A stretch of DNA of 64,000 nucleotides from Micromonospora sp. WMMD980 (GTDB lineage Bacteria > Actinomycetota > Actinomycetes > Mycobacteriales > Micromonosporaceae): contig NZ_JARUBE010000003.1 of NCBI RefSeq assembly GCF_029626035.1, forward strand, positions 3,782,001-3,846,000, given 5' to 3'. This document shows positions 9,041-18,765 of the stretch, in pieces (position 1 is the stretch's first letter; the number at the start of each line of letters is the position of its first letter). Below the pieces are notes generated by a model. It did not search any database and had not been told where the DNA came from. It saw only the letters and a list, made by a program, of their open reading frames with translations. Both the position numbers and the translations under genes were made by a program.

Positions 9041-10222
9041 ATGACGGTCCCGCAGCCGCCCGAGCCGATCCCCGGGGCTCGGCTGCTCTTCTCCCTCGAC
9101 CCGTCCGTCAGCCACCTCAACCACGGCTCGTTCGGCGCCGCGCCGATCGCCGTGCAGCGCGCCCAGCAGCGCCTGCGCGAGGAGATGGAGTCGAACCCGC
9201 TGCGCTTCTTCACCCGGGGCCTGGTCGACCGGATCACCCATGCCCGGCGGCACCTGGCCACCTTCCTCGGCGCCGACCCGGCCGGCACCGCCCTCGTCGG
9301 CAACGTCACCGCCGGCGCGGCCGTGGTGCTGCGGTCGCTCGCGCTCCAGCCCGGCGACGAGGTGCTCACCACCGACCACGGTTACGGCGCGGTCGCGCTG
9401 TCGGTGGCCCGGGAGTGCGCGCGCACCGGGGCGGTCGCCCGCACCGTGGCCGTGCCGTTGACGGCCACCGACGAGGAGGTGGTCGAGATCGTGCGGGCGG
9501 GGCTGCGCCCCGGCAAGACCCGGCTGCTGATCGTCGACCAGCTCACCTCGCCGACCGCTCGGCTGTTTCCGGTGGCGGCGCTGGTGGCGGTGGCCCGGGA
9601 GCGGGGGGTGCCGGCTCTGGTGGACGCTGCGCACGCACCGGGCATGCTGCCGGCCTCGGTGGCCTCGGTGGGCGCCGACTTCTGGGTCGGCAACCTGCAC
9701 AAGTGGGCGTACGCGCCGCGCGGCACGGCCGCGCTGGTGGTGGCGGAGCCGTGGCGGGAGCGGATCCAGCCGCTCGTCGTCTCGTGGGAGCAGGACAGCG
9801 GCTTCCCCACCCGGGTCGAGTGGCAGGCCACCCTCGACTACACCGGCTGGCTGGCCGCCCCGGTCGGCCCGTTCACCCTGCGCAGCCTCGGCGTCGACCG
9901 GGTCCGCGCGCACAACGCGGCGCTTGCCGCGTACGGCCAACGGGTCGTCGGGGACGCGTTGGGGGTGGCGCCGGAGCGGCTGCCGGAGCCCGGCGGGCCG
10001 GCGGTCGCCATGCGGCTCGTGCCGCTGCCGCCCGGGGTCGCGACGACGCTGGAGGCCGCCCGGGCGTTGCGGGCCGAGATCGCGGACCGGCTCGCCGCGG
10101 AGGTGTCGGTCGCCGCCTGGAACGGGCGCGGTTACCTGCGGTTGTGCGGCCAGGTCTACAACACCTCCGAGGAGTACGACCGGTTGGCCGTGCGGCTGCC
10201 CGCGCTGCTCGGCCGGCGCTGA
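9041..10222 (+). CDS. Class V aminotransferase (isopenicillin N epimerase-like)
   Basis: A 393-aa PLP-dependent fold-type I enzyme of the class V aminotransferase/cysteine desulfurase superfamily, close to isopenicillin-N epimerase-like proteins. The N-terminal LNHGSFGAAP motif and the PLP-lysine region FWVGNLHKWAYAPRG are visible, with the PLP-aspartate segment LVDAAHAPGM upstream. Full length. The substrate cannot be predicted; no beta-lactam genes are nearby. The start follows a TAGGAT box by 6 nt and there is no Shine-Dalgarno site, so it is probably leaderless. Confidence 0.85.
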   Translation: MTVPQPPEPIPGARLLFSLDPSVSHLNHGSFGAAPIAVQRAQQRLREEMESNPLRFFTRGLVDRITHARRHLATFLGADPAGTALVGNVTAGAAVVLRSLALQPGDEVLTTDHGYGAVALSVARECARTGAVARTVAVPLTATDEEVVEIVRAGLRPGKTRLLIVDQLTSPTARLFPVAALVAVARERGVPALVDAAHAPGMLPASVASVGADFWVGNLHKWAYAPRGTAALVVAEPWRERIQPLVVSWEQDSGFPTRVEWQATLDYTGWLAAPVGPFTLRSLGVDRVRAHNAALAAYGQRVVGDALGVAPERLPEPGGPAVAMRLVPLPPGVATTLEAARALRAEIADRLAAEVSVAAWNGRGYLRLCGQVYNTSEEYDRLAVRLPALLGRR

Positions 10223-10317
10223 GCGGCGGCCCGCCGCGCGCCGGTGCACGGACCGGCGAGGACGCGTCGAGGCGCCGGCTCACGGACCGGGCGACGGCGC
10301 CGGAGGGACATGACGGC

Positions 10318-10944
10318 TCACGGACCGGCCGGCGGGGGCGGATCGAGCGGGAGCAGGCGGACCCGGCCCAGCCCGAGCAGGGCGAGAGGGTCCAGGTAGA
10401 CGTCGCCGCGGCGGAGTCCCCAGTGCAGGCAGGCCGGAGCGGCGCAGCCGGGGTGCCCGGCGAGCAGGTCGCCGACCGGAGTGCCGGCGTCGACGGGGTC
10501 ACCGACCGCGAGCCGGGGCCGGACCGGTTCGTAGGTGGTGCGCAGTCCGTCGCCGTGGCCGACGGTGACCACCGGCCGGCCGGCCACCGGACCGGCGAAG
10601 AGGACGGTTCCGGCGCCCGCGGCACGGATCTCGGCACCCGGCTCCGCCACCAGGTCGACGCCCCGGTGCCCGGCCAGCCAGGGCTCGGGCGGCGGGGCGA
10701 ACCGCCGGGCGAGCCGGGGCGGGCCCGGCAGCGGCCACCGGAAGCGCGGCGCCGCTGATGTCGGGGACGGCGACGTCGCACCGGCGATCGGACCCACGGA
10801 CGACGGCGGCACCGCCGACGGCGACGGGGGCGCCGGCCGGACCGCGACGCGCGGCGTGCCGACGGGCGGCGCGACCGGGCCGACGGGCGCGCCTGGCACG
10901 AGGAGCAGGGTGAGCAACATGGTCGGGCCGGTCGGGAACCTCAT
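10318..10944 (-). CDS. Secreted M23 (LytM) family metallopeptidase
   Basis: A 208-aa exported peptidoglycan endopeptidase-type protein. I chose the ATG at 10944 (MRFPTGPTMLL...), which gives a compact signal peptide; an upstream start at 10980 would put 12 charged residues before it. A Pro/Ala-rich linker leads to the M23 domain: HRGVDLVA (His and Asp ligands) and the C-terminal LHWGLRRG (HxH-type motif in the form L-H-W-G). Both halves of the zinc site look present, so it may be active, although some LytM domains only activate amidases. It is convergent with the aminotransferase. Confidence 0.85.
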   Translation of the reverse strand: MRFPTGPTMLLTLLLVPGAPVGPVAPPVGTPRVAVRPAPPSPSAVPPSSVGPIAGATSPSPTSAAPRFRWPLPGPPRLARRFAPPPEPWLAGHRGVDLVAEPGAEIRAAGAGTVLFAGPVAGRPVVTVGHGDGLRTTYEPVRPRLAVGDPVDAGTPVGDLLAGHPGCAAPACLHWGLRRGDVYLDPLALLGLGRVRLLPLDPPPPAGP

Positions 10945-11062
10945 GCGCGCACTCTGCCGGCCCGGTCCGCCCTGGCGCACACCCGGAAGCGCGGCACTGT
11001 GGACAGCGGCCGGTTGTGGACGGCCCTCGGAATCGGGACGGCTCTGCTAGGGCCGCGCCGCC

Positions 11063-11068
11063 TATGCT
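11063..11068 (+). promoter_or_regulatory. -10 box of a leaderless promoter
   Basis: TATGCT lies 6 nt upstream of the GTG at 11075. There is no Shine-Dalgarno site between them, which fits leaderless transcription of the methyltransferase/sulfite-oxidase-like pair. Confidence 0.5.
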
Positions 11069-11074
11069 GGCCGC

Positions 11075-11725
11075 GTGACGAAAGACTGGCTCGACTGGCA
11101 CCGCGACTACGACCAGCCCGACTCCGCGCTGTCCCGGCGGCTCGTCGAGGTGCGGCGGCGGATCGCCGAGGCGCTGGACGCGGCGCCGCCCGGCCCGCTG
11201 CGCGCGATCAGCCTCTGCGCGGGTCAGGGTCGCGACCTGATCCCCGTGCTCGCCGCTCATCCGCGCGGCGGCGAGGTGACCGCCCGCCTGGTCGAGCTGG
11301 ATCCGCGCAACACCGAGCTGGCCCGCCGCGCGGTCGCGGAGGCGGGGCTGACCGGCGTGGAGGTGGTGACCGGCGACGCGGCGGTGACCGACCGGTACGC
11401 CGACCTGGCGCCGGCGGACCTGGTGCTGGTGTGCGGCGTCTTCGGCAACATCGGCGACGACGACATCCGGTCGACGGTGCGGCACTGCGCGTCGCTCTGC
11501 GCCACCGGCGGCACGGTGCTGTGGACCCGGCACCGTCGCCAGCCGGACCTGGTGCCCACCATCTGCGACTGGTTCGCCGAGGAGGGCTTCGTGCCGGTCG
11601 CGGTGAGCAGCCCGGCCGACGGGGTGGGAGTCGGCGCGCACCGGTTCACCGGCCCGCCCCGACCGTTGGAGCCGGGCGCGTGGATGTTCGCGTTCATCGG
11701 CTACGACGTGCTGGAGCAGCGATGA
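11075..11725 (+). CDS. Class I SAM-dependent methyltransferase-like protein
   Basis: A 216-aa Rossmann-fold protein with a SAM-binding motif I of the form ISLCAGQGRDLIPVL, an acidic loop (VELDPRN) and a VTGDA segment, all in the usual order for class I methyltransferases. The acceptor is unknown. The gene overlaps the following molybdoenzyme by 4 nt (ATGA), so they are translated together. The start follows a TATGCT box by 6 nt. Confidence 0.8.
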   Translation: MTKDWLDWHRDYDQPDSALSRRLVEVRRRIAEALDAAPPGPLRAISLCAGQGRDLIPVLAAHPRGGEVTARLVELDPRNTELARRAVAEAGLTGVEVVTGDAAVTDRYADLAPADLVLVCGVFGNIGDDDIRSTVRHCASLCATGGTVLWTRHRRQPDLVPTICDWFAEEGFVPVAVSSPADGVGVGAHRFTGPPRPLEPGAWMFAFIGYDVLEQR

Positions 11726-12828
11726 CCACGGTGGACGACGTCAGCCGGCCCTCCCGGGTGGCCGGGCCGGACGAGGCGATCAGCGCCGAGGAGCTCCAAC
11801 TCGCCGCGCGCAACCACGGCATCCCGTTGGAGGCGTTGCGCTACGACGTGACCCCGGCGGGCCTGCACTACCTGCTCATCCACTACGACATCCCGGACGT
11901 CGACCCGGGCGCGCACACGCTCACCGTGTCCGGGGCCGTCACCCGACCGCTCCGGCTGGACCTGCCGGCGTTGCGGGCACGGCCCCGGGTCACCCGTCAG
12001 GTCACGTTGGAGTGTGCCGGCAACGGCCGGGCGCTTCTGCACCCGCGCCCGGTCAGCCAGCCCTGGCTGGTGGAGGCGGTGGGCAACGCCGAGTGGACGG
12101 GCACTCCGCTGGCCCCGCTGCTGCGCGAGGCCGGGCTGGCCGACGACGCGGTGGACGTCGTCTTCACCGGCGCGGACCACGGGGTGGAGCGCGGTGTCGA
12201 GCAGGACTACCAGCGGGCGCTGCCGGTGGCCGACGCGCTGCGCGAGGAGGTGCTGCTGGCGTACGAGATGAACGGCGCTCCGCTGCTGCCGCAGCACGGC
12301 GCCCCGCTGCGGCTGATCGTGCCGGGCTGGTACGGCATGGCGCACGTCAAGTGGTTGCGGGACGTGCACGTGACGGCCGAGCCGTTCGACGGCTACCAGA
12401 ACGCGGTGGCCTACCGGCTGCGGCGCGACGCCGACGATCCGGGTGTGCCGGTGACCCGGATCGAGCCGCGCGCCCTGGTGCGGCCGCCGGGTTTCCCGGA
12501 CTTCATGTCCCGCTCCCGGGTGCTGCGGCCCGGGCCGGGCACGGTGGACGGTCGGGCCTGGTCCGGCTATGGGCCGGTGACGTCGGTCGAGGTGACCTTC
12601 GACGGCGGCGACTCGTGGGTGCCGGCGAGACTGGACGAACCCACCGGGGACGGGTGGGGCTGGCGCCGCTGGTCGGTGACGTGGACGGCGGAGCCGGGGC
12701 GGTGGGTGCTGGGGGCCCGGGCGACTGACGCCTCGGGGCGGACCCAGCCGGTCGAGCAGCCGTGGAACCGGGGCGGGTTCGCGAACAACCTGGTGCAGCG
12801 CGTCGCGGTGGTGGTGCCGGCGGAGTGA
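11722..12828 (+). CDS. Sulfite oxidase-like molybdopterin-dependent oxidoreductase
   Basis: A 368-aa protein of the sulfite oxidase superfamily. The molybdopterin domain (about residues 50-250) contains the conserved cysteine in TLECAGNGR (Cys98), expected to ligate Mo, and the GWYGMAHVKWL segment. The C-terminal Mo-co dimerisation domain (about 260-365) carries the typical GYGPVTSVEVTFDGG strand. No twin-arginine signal or membrane helix is visible, so it is predicted cytoplasmic, unlike many periplasmic relatives. It is coupled to the methyltransferase gene. The substrate is not predictable. Confidence 0.88.
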   Translation: MTTVDDVSRPSRVAGPDEAISAEELQLAARNHGIPLEALRYDVTPAGLHYLLIHYDIPDVDPGAHTLTVSGAVTRPLRLDLPALRARPRVTRQVTLECAGNGRALLHPRPVSQPWLVEAVGNAEWTGTPLAPLLREAGLADDAVDVVFTGADHGVERGVEQDYQRALPVADALREEVLLAYEMNGAPLLPQHGAPLRLIVPGWYGMAHVKWLRDVHVTAEPFDGYQNAVAYRLRRDADDPGVPVTRIEPRALVRPPGFPDFMSRSRVLRPGPGTVDGRAWSGYGPVTSVEVTFDGGDSWVPARLDEPTGDGWGWRRWSVTWTAEPGRWVLGARATDASGRTQPVEQPWNRGGFANNLVQRVAVVVPAE

Positions 12829-12860
12829 TCCGCCGTCGGCGGGCCCGCGGCCCGTCGCGC

Positions 12861-13184
12861 TCAGCCGCCGAAGCCGGAATCTGCGGGAAGCGAGATGTCG
12901 GGCTTTTCGAGCTCTTCCACATTGACGTCCTTGAACGTCATTACTCGGACGTTCTTGACGAAACGGGCGGGACGGTACATGTCCCACACCCAGGCGTCAT
13001 GCATCTCGACCTCGAAGTAGACTTCGCCGTCCGAGTTGCGAACGTGCAGGTCCACCTGGTTGGCCAGGTAGAACCGGCGCTCGGTCTCCACCACGTAGGA
13101 GAACTGGCGGACAATGTCGCGGTACTCCCGGTAGAGCTGCAGCTCCATCTCGGTCTCGTACTTCTCGAGATCTTCCGCGCTCAT
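12861..13184 (-). CDS. DUF2469 family protein
   Basis: A 107-aa acidic protein of the strongly conserved actinobacterial DUF2469 family, function unknown. The family core is recognisable: [10 protein letters not shown] at the start, [20 protein letters not shown] and [16 protein letters not shown]. Its ATG overlaps the rnhB stop by 4 nt, so it is the last gene of the rpsP-to-rnhB transcription unit on this strand. Confidence 0.92.
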   Translation of the reverse strand: MSAEDLEKYETEMELQLYREYRDIVRQFSYVVETERRFYLANQVDLHVRNSDGEVYFEVEMHDAWVWDMYRPARFVKNVRVMTFKDVNVEELEKPDISLPADSGFGG

Positions 13185-14017
13185 CGCACTCCGCCTTCCA
13201 TGACCACATCTTCCCCCACCGACGCCGGAGGTCGCGGCTGCTCGCCCAACGCCACGCCGACGGTACCCCCTGGCGCGGCGGAGTGCTCCATCGGCTCGTC
13301 CGGACGCCCGAAGAGCACCGCCTGCGCCTCCCCCGCGGCCGGACGGCGGGCGCGCGGCGGCCGCCCGTCGCGCCCGGAGACGGCGGCCACGTTCACGTAC
13401 GAGAAGCGGTGTTCCCGGCAGGGCCCCAGCTCGCGCAGCGCGGCGCTGTGCTCGGCGGTGACGTAACCCTTGTGCTCGGCGAAGCCGTAGCCAGGGAACC
13501 GCTGGTCCAGGTCCACCATGATGCGGTCCCGGGTGACCTTGGCGAGCACGCTCGCGGCCGCGACGCAGGCGGCCACCCGGTCGCCCTTCCAGACCGCCAG
13601 CCCCGGCACGTCGAGCCCGTCCACGCCGAAGCCGTCGGTCAGCACGTAGTCGGGACGGGTGGCGAGCGAGGCGAGCGCCCGGCGCATCGCGGCGAGGTTG
13701 CACACGTGCAGCCCGCGCGCGTCGACCTCTTCGGCCGGAATGATCACCACGGCGTACGCCAAGGCGCGGGCCACCACCTCGTCGTGGACCCGCTCCCGGG
13801 CCGCCGGGGTGAGCAGCTTGGAGTCGGCCAACTCGGCGATCTCGCCGCGCCGCCCCTCGGGGAGCACCGCGGCGGCGGCCACCAGCGGCCCCGCACACGC
13901 CCCCCGGCCGGCCTCGTCGGCGCCCGCCACCTGGCGGAAGCCCCGCCGTTGCAGGGCCCGCTCCAGGGCGTAGAGGCCGCCGTCGCGGCGCACCACGGTG
14001 CGCGGCGGGGTCAGCAC
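13181..14017 (-). CDS. rnhB: Ribonuclease HII
   Basis: A 278-aa RNase HII, which cleaves RNA in RNA-DNA hybrids and removes misincorporated ribonucleotides. The catalytic motif [15 protein letters not shown] supplies the first Asp-Glu pair, with the later LTDGF and D-R-I-M-V-D-L-D segments giving the other acidic residues. A tail of about 60 Pro/Gly/Arg-rich residues follows the core and is unusual in length. It overlaps the NUDIX gene by 7 nt upstream and DUF2469 by 4 nt downstream. Confidence 0.93.
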   Translation of the reverse strand: MLTPPRTVVRRDGGLYALERALQRRGFRQVAGADEAGRGACAGPLVAAAAVLPEGRRGEIAELADSKLLTPAARERVHDEVVARALAYAVVIIPAEEVDARGLHVCNLAAMRRALASLATRPDYVLTDGFGVDGLDVPGLAVWKGDRVAACVAAASVLAKVTRDRIMVDLDQRFPGYGFAEHKGYVTAEHSAALRELGPCREHRFSYVNVAAVSGRDGRPPRARRPAAGEAQAVLFGRPDEPMEHSAAPGGTVGVALGEQPRPPASVGEDVVMEGGVR

Positions 14018-14478
14018 CCGTCGCTCCCGACCAGCACCCGACCGAGCCGGGCGGGCAGGTCCGGCGGGTAGTACCGCTCGGTGGTCGCCGCCAGGTCACC
14101 CACCGTCCACCAGCGGTGCCCGTGCACGCTGGCCCGCTCGACCTGGTCGAAGCCCGCGGTGTCGACCTCCCACGCGGGCACCCGGACCAGGAAGAACTCC
14201 TGCTCCTGGCGGTACCAGACGCCGTCGAACGGGAACTCGACGGTCTCGGACCAGATCGGCTCGCCCAGCTCCGCCGGGGTCAGTCGCAGGCCGGTCTCCT
14301 CGGTCAGCTCCCGCGCGGCGCCCTCGGCCGGGGTCTCGCCCGGATCGAGCCCGCCGCCCGGGGTGAACCAGTAACGGTGCCCCGGCCGGGCCGGATCACT
14401 GCCGTGGAACAGCAGCACCCGGTCGGTCGCGTCGACCAGCAGCACCCGGGCCGCGCGTCGAGGGGTGTAGACGGTCAC
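14011..14478 (-). CDS. NUDIX hydrolase
   Basis: A 155-aa NUDIX-fold pyrophosphohydrolase. The NUDIX box is intact: G-G-G-L-D-P-G-E-T followed by [11 protein letters not shown], matching Gx5Ex7REUxEExGU. The start is the GTG at 14478 ([11 protein letters not shown]...). The substrate is unpredictable. It lies between lepB and rnhB, overlapping rnhB, and is probably cotranscribed with it. Confidence 0.9.
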   Translation of the reverse strand: MTVYTPRRAARVLLVDATDRVLLFHGSDPARPGHRYWFTPGGGLDPGETPAEGAARELTEETGLRLTPAELGEPIWSETVEFPFDGVWYRQEQEFFLVRVPAWEVDTAGFDQVERASVHGHRWWTVGDLAATTERYYPPDLPARLGRVLVGSDGC

Positions 14479-14531
14479 CGCACCAGCCTGCCAGACGTCA
14501 CCGACGGACGGCCACGGCGTCCCCGACCCGC

Positions 14532-15164
14532 TCAGGGATTCGGGATGCCGTCGAACTGCTTGGGCACGGTGAGCCAGGTGGCCCGGTTGAACGGCCAGAA
14601 GATGGTGAAGGCCCGGCCGACGACCTCGCCCTCCGGGATGGTCGCCTCGTTGATGTCCTCGCCGGACTGCTGCCAGTGCTCGAGCGAGTCGCCGGACGCC
14701 TCCCGGTGGTCGCCCATCACCCACAGCCGACCCTCCGGCACGGTGACGTCGAAGTCCTGGTCGGCCGGCTTGTTGCCGGGGAAGACGAACGGCTCGTCGA
14801 TCGGCTTGCCGTTGATGATCAGCCGTTCCTGGCCGCCCGCCCGGTCGCAACAGACCACGTGGTCGCCGCCGACGCCGATCACCCGCTTGATGAAGTCCTC
14901 GCCGTTGGGGTTCCCGCTCCACTCGGTCGGCGCCTTGAAGACGATCACCTCGCCCCGGTGCGGCGAGCGGAAGTCGTAGACCAGCTTGTTGACCAGCACC
15001 CGATCGTCGATCTTGAGGGTGTTCTCCATGGACGGCGACGGGATGAAGAAGGTCTGCAGCACGAAGGCACGAACCAGTACTGCGACCAGGATCGCCACAC
15101 CCAGGAGGATGGGCAGTTCCTTCCAGAAGGAGCTGCGCGGCTTTTCGGTCTGCTCGTCAATCAC
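14532..15164 (-). CDS. lepB: Signal peptidase I (second of a tandem pair)
   Basis: A 210-aa type I signal peptidase that removes Sec and Tat signal peptides at the membrane outer face. One N-terminal membrane helix (residues about 17-38) precedes the catalytic Ser in FFIPSPSMENTL; the general-base Lys is in DFIKRVIGV, and the MGDHR box is present. Its start overlaps the stop of the upstream lepB paralogue by 4 nt. Tandem signal peptidases at this locus are common in actinomycetes. Confidence 0.95.
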   Translation of the reverse strand: MIDEQTEKPRSSFWKELPILLGVAILVAVLVRAFVLQTFFIPSPSMENTLKIDDRVLVNKLVYDFRSPHRGEVIVFKAPTEWSGNPNGEDFIKRVIGVGGDHVVCCDRAGGQERLIINGKPIDEPFVFPGNKPADQDFDVTVPEGRLWVMGDHREASGDSLEHWQQSGEDINEATIPEGEVVGRAFTIFWPFNRATWLTVPKQFDGIPNP

Positions 15165-16042
15165 GGGAGGAGCCTACGTCCCCGGGTGCGGCGCGGTCGC
15201 CCCGAACCCGCGAGAACGGTCAGCGTCGCCGCGACCGGGAGAATCAGGACGACTCCGCCCACCGGGTCGGGGTCGACCGGGGCCGGTCCGGCCGGTGCGG
15301 CGTCCGGACGGGGCAGGTCGGTGAAGGTCTTCGGTACCGGGAGGCTGGTCCACCGCTGCGACGGCCAGACGATCATGAAGGCGCGGCCGATGACGTTGTC
15401 GATCGGCACCGGCCCCTGGCACCGGGCGTCCTGCGACACCAACCGGTGGTCGCCCATCACGAAGATCTGCCCCGGTGGCACCACCACCTCGGTGAACTGC
15501 CGGGACCGGCACTCCTTGGGGTTGGGTGGCAGCTCGACCGGCGAGTCCTCGGAGACGTACGCCTGCTCCTCCAGCGGCGTGCCGTTGACCACGACCCGGC
15601 CCTTGTCGCAGCACCAGACCTTGTCGCCGGGCACCCCGATGACCCGCTTGATGAAGTCCTTCTCGCCGGGGCGGCTGACCCCGACCAGGTCACCGAGGGT
15701 GCGGCCGACCTTGCCGGCGAGGTTGGTCGGCGGGGCCGGCGCCTCCTGGGCGACCCAGCGATCGGTGCCCCGGAACACCACGACCTCGCCACGGACCGGG
15801 TCGCGCATGTCGTAGACGACCTTGTTGACCAGCACCCGGTCGCCGACGAGCAGCGTGTTCTCCATCGACCCGGAGGGGATGAAGAACGCCTGGAGCAGGA
15901 ACGTGCGGATCAGCACGGCCAGGCAGAACGCCACCACGAGCAGCAGCGGCAACTCCTGCCAGAGCGGCATCTGCCGCCGGGTGCGCCGGGTGCGCCGGCG
16001 CCAGGGATCGGCGGTGCCGTCCTCGTCAAGCATCTGCACCAT
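15161..16042 (-). CDS. lepB: Signal peptidase I (first of a tandem pair)
   Basis: A 293-aa type I signal peptidase with the Ser nucleophile in FFIPSGSMENTL, Lys in DFIKRVIGV and the MGDHR box. It is longer than its neighbour: a basic N-terminus of about 25 residues precedes the membrane helix, and a second hydrophobic stretch near the C-terminus (VGGVVLILPVAATLTVLAG) may be a second membrane segment, followed by a basic tail. The ATG at 16042 has a GGAGAG site 4 nt upstream. Confidence 0.94.
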   Translation of the reverse strand: MVQMLDEDGTADPWRRRTRRTRRQMPLWQELPLLLVVAFCLAVLIRTFLLQAFFIPSGSMENTLLVGDRVLVNKVVYDMRDPVRGEVVVFRGTDRWVAQEAPAPPTNLAGKVGRTLGDLVGVSRPGEKDFIKRVIGVPGDKVWCCDKGRVVVNGTPLEEQAYVSEDSPVELPPNPKECRSRQFTEVVVPPGQIFVMGDHRLVSQDARCQGPVPIDNVIGRAFMIVWPSQRWTSLPVPKTFTDLPRPDAAPAGPAPVDPDPVGGVVLILPVAATLTVLAGSGRPRRTRGRRLLP

Positions 16043-16212
16043 GCCACTCTCCGGTTCGCGGAAACGACACTACCGCCCGGGAGTCTCCTCGCGGAGGCCC
16101 CACGGGCGGCAGTGGACCGCTTCGCGCCGTCCGGCTGCGCCCGTACCGGCCAGGGTAATGCGATCCGGTCGATACGACATCCGCGCAGCCCGGGCGGCGT
16201 GGCGAACGAAGG

Positions 16213-16572
16213 TCAGTTGGCCGGCTGCTTCTCCCGCAGCTCCTTGATCTTGGCCTTCTTGCCGCGCAGCTCGCGCAGGTAGTAGAGCTTGGCGCGCCGC
16301 ACGTCACCGCGGGTCACGATCTCGATCCGGTCGATCGCCGGGCTGTTCAGCGGGTAGGTCCGCTCGACACCGACACCGAAGCTGATCTTGCGGACGGAGA
16401 AGGTCTCGCGCAGACCGTCACCCTGGCGACGGATCACGACGCCCTGGAAGATCTGGACCCGGGACCGGTTGCCCTCGACGACCCGCGCGTGCACCTTGAC
16501 GGTGTCACCGGCGCGGAAGTCGGGCAGGTCGGAGCGCTTCGACTGGGCGTCAAGGGCGTCCAGGATGTTCAT
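16213..16572 (-). CDS. rplS: 50S ribosomal protein L19
   Basis: A 119-aa bL19, at the 30S-50S interface. Characteristic segments are [21 protein letters not shown] and [13 protein letters not shown], with the C-terminal [17 protein letters not shown]. It lies between trmD and lepB in the standard order. The start ATG is at 16572, 143 nt downstream of the trmD stop, a gap long enough to hold its own promoter or an RNA element, though none was identified. Confidence 0.97.
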   Translation of the reverse strand: MNILDALDAQSKRSDLPDFRAGDTVKVHARVVEGNRSRVQIFQGVVIRRQGDGLRETFSVRKISFGVGVERTYPLNSPAIDRIEIVTRGDVRRAKLYYLRELRGKKAKIKELREKQPAN

Positions 16573-16715
16573 CGCGGTGTCCTCGTGAGGCTCACGGCGC
16601 ACCGTCAGTCGATGCGCGAACGGGTGATTCTGACCCCCGGGTGGAGGCCGGCGACGCCGGCCCCGGTCGAGGGTCCTCGCGGCCACCCACGGCGTGGACG
16701 GACGCGGCAACCCCT

Positions 16716-17504
16716 CTACTTTGCCACACGCTCCGGCGGCGAGGAAAATCCGCCCCGGTCCAGGGCCGCCCGGTCCCGCGCGTCCAGGCTCTCCGGGGGC
16801 AGCACGCCGACCAGGTCGGGGCGGCGGGAGGCGGTCCGCAGCAGCGCCTCGTCACGCCGCCAGCGGGCGATCCGGCCGTGGTCGCCGGAGCGCAGCACCT
16901 CGGGCACGTCGAACCCGCGCCAGGTCGCCGGCTTGGTGTAGAGCGGAGCCTCCAGCAGCCCGTGCGCGTGCGACTCCTCGTCCAGCGAGCCCGCGTTGCC
17001 GAGCACGCCGGGCAGTAGCCGGGTGACCGCCTCCAGGATGACCAGCACGGCCACCTCGCCGCCGAAGAGCACGTAGTCGCCGAGAGAGACCTCGGTCACC
17101 GGCATCCGCGTCGCCGCGTGCTCCAGCACCCGCTGGTCGATGCCCTCGTACCGGCCGCAGGCGAAGAGCAGGTGCGACTCGGCGGCCAGCTCGTGCGCCA
17201 ACGCCTGGGTGAACGGGACACCGGCCGGCGACGGCACGAGCAACCGGGGCAGCGTGTGCCCGTCCGGGCTCAGCTCGTCGGGAGCCAGCGCGTCCAGCGC
17301 CTCGCCCCACGGCTCCGGCCGCATGACCATGCCCGGACCGCCCCCGTAGGGCGTGTCGTCGACAGTGCGGTGCACGTCGTGGGTCCAGGTCCGCAGATCG
17401 TGTACGGCCAGCCGCAGCAGCCCGTTCGCGTGGGCCTTGCCGATCAGCGACAGGTCCAGCGGGGCGAAGTATTCCGGAAAGATCGACACGATGTCGACGC
17501 GCAT
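16716..17504 (-). CDS. trmD: tRNA (guanine-N1-)-methyltransferase
   Basis: A 262-aa TrmD, which methylates G37 of tRNAs using SAM and prevents frameshifting. The start [13 protein letters not shown], the [13 protein letters not shown] loop, [11 protein letters not shown] and the knot segment [11 protein letters not shown] are all intact. It is 10 nt downstream of rimM. Length is typical for actinobacteria, with a slightly extended C-terminus. Confidence 0.97.
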   Translation of the reverse strand: MRVDIVSIFPEYFAPLDLSLIGKAHANGLLRLAVHDLRTWTHDVHRTVDDTPYGGGPGMVMRPEPWGEALDALAPDELSPDGHTLPRLLVPSPAGVPFTQALAHELAAESHLLFACGRYEGIDQRVLEHAATRMPVTEVSLGDYVLFGGEVAVLVILEAVTRLLPGVLGNAGSLDEESHAHGLLEAPLYTKPATWRGFDVPEVLRSGDHGRIARWRRDEALLRTASRRPDLVGVLPPESLDARDRAALDRGGFSSPPERVAK

Positions 17505-17514
17505 GCGGTGGCTC

Positions 17515-18054
17515 CTAGAGGTCGAGCAAACCGCTGGGCGGGTCGACGACGACGCGACCGCCGGCGAGATCCACCTCGGGCACGATCGCCTTGACGAACG
17601 GGATGAGCGCGGTGCGCCCCTCGGGACGCCGTACCACCAGCAGGTCGGAGGCGGGAGCGTGCTCGATGCGATCCACCTCGCCCAGCCGCTCCCCGCCGGG
17701 GGTGACCACGGCGAGCCCGACCAACTGGTGGTCGTGGAACTCCTCCGGGTCCTCGGGCGCGTCGACGTCGGCGCTGTCCACGCCGACGAGCGTGTTGCGC
17801 AGCGCCTCGGCGACGTCGCGACCCGGCACGCCGGCGAACGCGACCAGCAGCCGGCCCTGGTGCCAACGCGCCGACTCCACGGTCAGCGCCGGCGGCACCC
17901 GCCAGGCGCCGGGCTCGGTCGGGACCACCCCCGGTTCGGTGACCAGCACCGAACCGGGGGCGAACCGTGCTTCGGGCTCATCGGTGCGCACCTCCACGGT
18001 GACCTCACCGCGGATGCCGTGCGGCTTGCCGATCCGGCCGACGACGAGAAGCAT
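17515..18054 (-). CDS. rimM: 16S rRNA processing protein RimM
   Basis: A 179-aa RimM, which assists 30S head assembly and binds uS19. The N-terminal [15 protein letters not shown] motif and the C-terminal PRC-barrel ([16 protein letters not shown] region) are clear. Its ATG overlaps the KH-protein stop by one base, and it sits in the usual rpsP-KH-rimM-trmD-rplS operon. Confidence 0.95.
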   Translation of the reverse strand: MLLVVGRIGKPHGIRGEVTVEVRTDEPEARFAPGSVLVTEPGVVPTEPGAWRVPPALTVESARWHQGRLLVAFAGVPGRDVAEALRNTLVGVDSADVDAPEDPEEFHDHQLVGLAVVTPGGERLGEVDRIEHAPASDLLVVRRPEGRTALIPFVKAIVPEVDLAGGRVVVDPPSGLLDL

Positions 18055-18287
18055 CAGTACGAGTCGACGATGTCGACGCGTACCCCACGTCCGCCGATGG
18101 AGCCGATCACCTGGCGCAGCGCCTTGGCGGTCCGGCCGGACCGCCCGATCACCGTGCCGAGGTCCTCCGGGTGCACGCGGACCTCGAGCCGCTTGCCCCG
18201 GCGGGAATCGACCATCCGCACCCGGACGTCGTCCGGGTGGTCGACGATTCCCTTGACCAGGTGCTCCAGGGCGGGACGCAGCGCCAT
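18054..18287 (-). CDS. KH-domain RNA-binding protein (KhpA type)
   Basis: A 77-aa single KH-domain protein of the KhpA family with the GxxG-type loop in TVIGRSGRTAKALR. The start at 18287 (MALRPALEHLVKGIV) is conserved in the family. It is 1 nt from rpsP and 1 nt overlapping rimM. It probably binds structured RNA; the specific target is unknown. Confidence 0.94.
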   Translation of the reverse strand: MALRPALEHLVKGIVDHPDDVRVRMVDSRRGKRLEVRVHPEDLGTVIGRSGRTAKALRQVIGSIGGRGVRVDIVDSY

Positions 18288-18288
18288 G

Positions 18289-18765
18289 TCAGGCCTGCTC
18301 ACCGGACTCGGCGCCGGTCTGCGCCTCGGCCTTGGGCTCCTCCGCCTTCGGCGCCTCGGCCTCGGCCTTCGGGGCCTCCGCCTTGGCGGCCTTCTTGGCC
18401 GGCTTGGCGGGAGTGTCCGCCACGCCCGCGGCGGCCTTCGCCTCGGCCTCGTAGGCCGCCTTGCGGTCGGCCCGCTCCGGGGCGACCTTCAGCGGCGGCG
18501 GGGCGGGGAGGCCCTTGAACTTCTGCCAGTCACCGGTCAACTCGAGCAGACGCTGCACGGCCTCGCTCGGCTGCGCGCCGACGGACAGCCAGTACTGGAC
18601 CCGCTCCGACTTGACCTCGATCACCGAAGGGTCTTCCTTCGGCTGGTACACACCGACGAACTCGATCGCGCGACCGTCACGCTTGGTGCGCGAGTCGGCG
18701 ATGACGATGCGGTACTGCGGGTTGCGGATCTTGCCCATCCGCAGGAGCCGGATCTTTACGGCCAC
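18289..18765 (-). CDS. rpsP: 30S ribosomal protein S16
   Basis: A 158-aa bS16. The core ([26 protein letters not shown]... to about residue 85) is canonical. A further 70 residues form an Ala/Lys/Glu/Pro low-complexity tail with repeated K-A-E-A-P units, as in other high-GC actinobacteria. First gene of the operon leading leftward; 240 nt without a gene separate it from the DUF402 gene and should include its promoter. Confidence 0.96.
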   Translation of the reverse strand: MAVKIRLLRMGKIRNPQYRIVIADSRTKRDGRAIEFVGVYQPKEDPSVIEVKSERVQYWLSVGAQPSEAVQRLLELTGDWQKFKGLPAPPPLKVAPERADRKAAYEAEAKAAAGVADTPAKPAKKAAKAEAPKAEAEAPKAEEPKAEAQTGAESGEQA

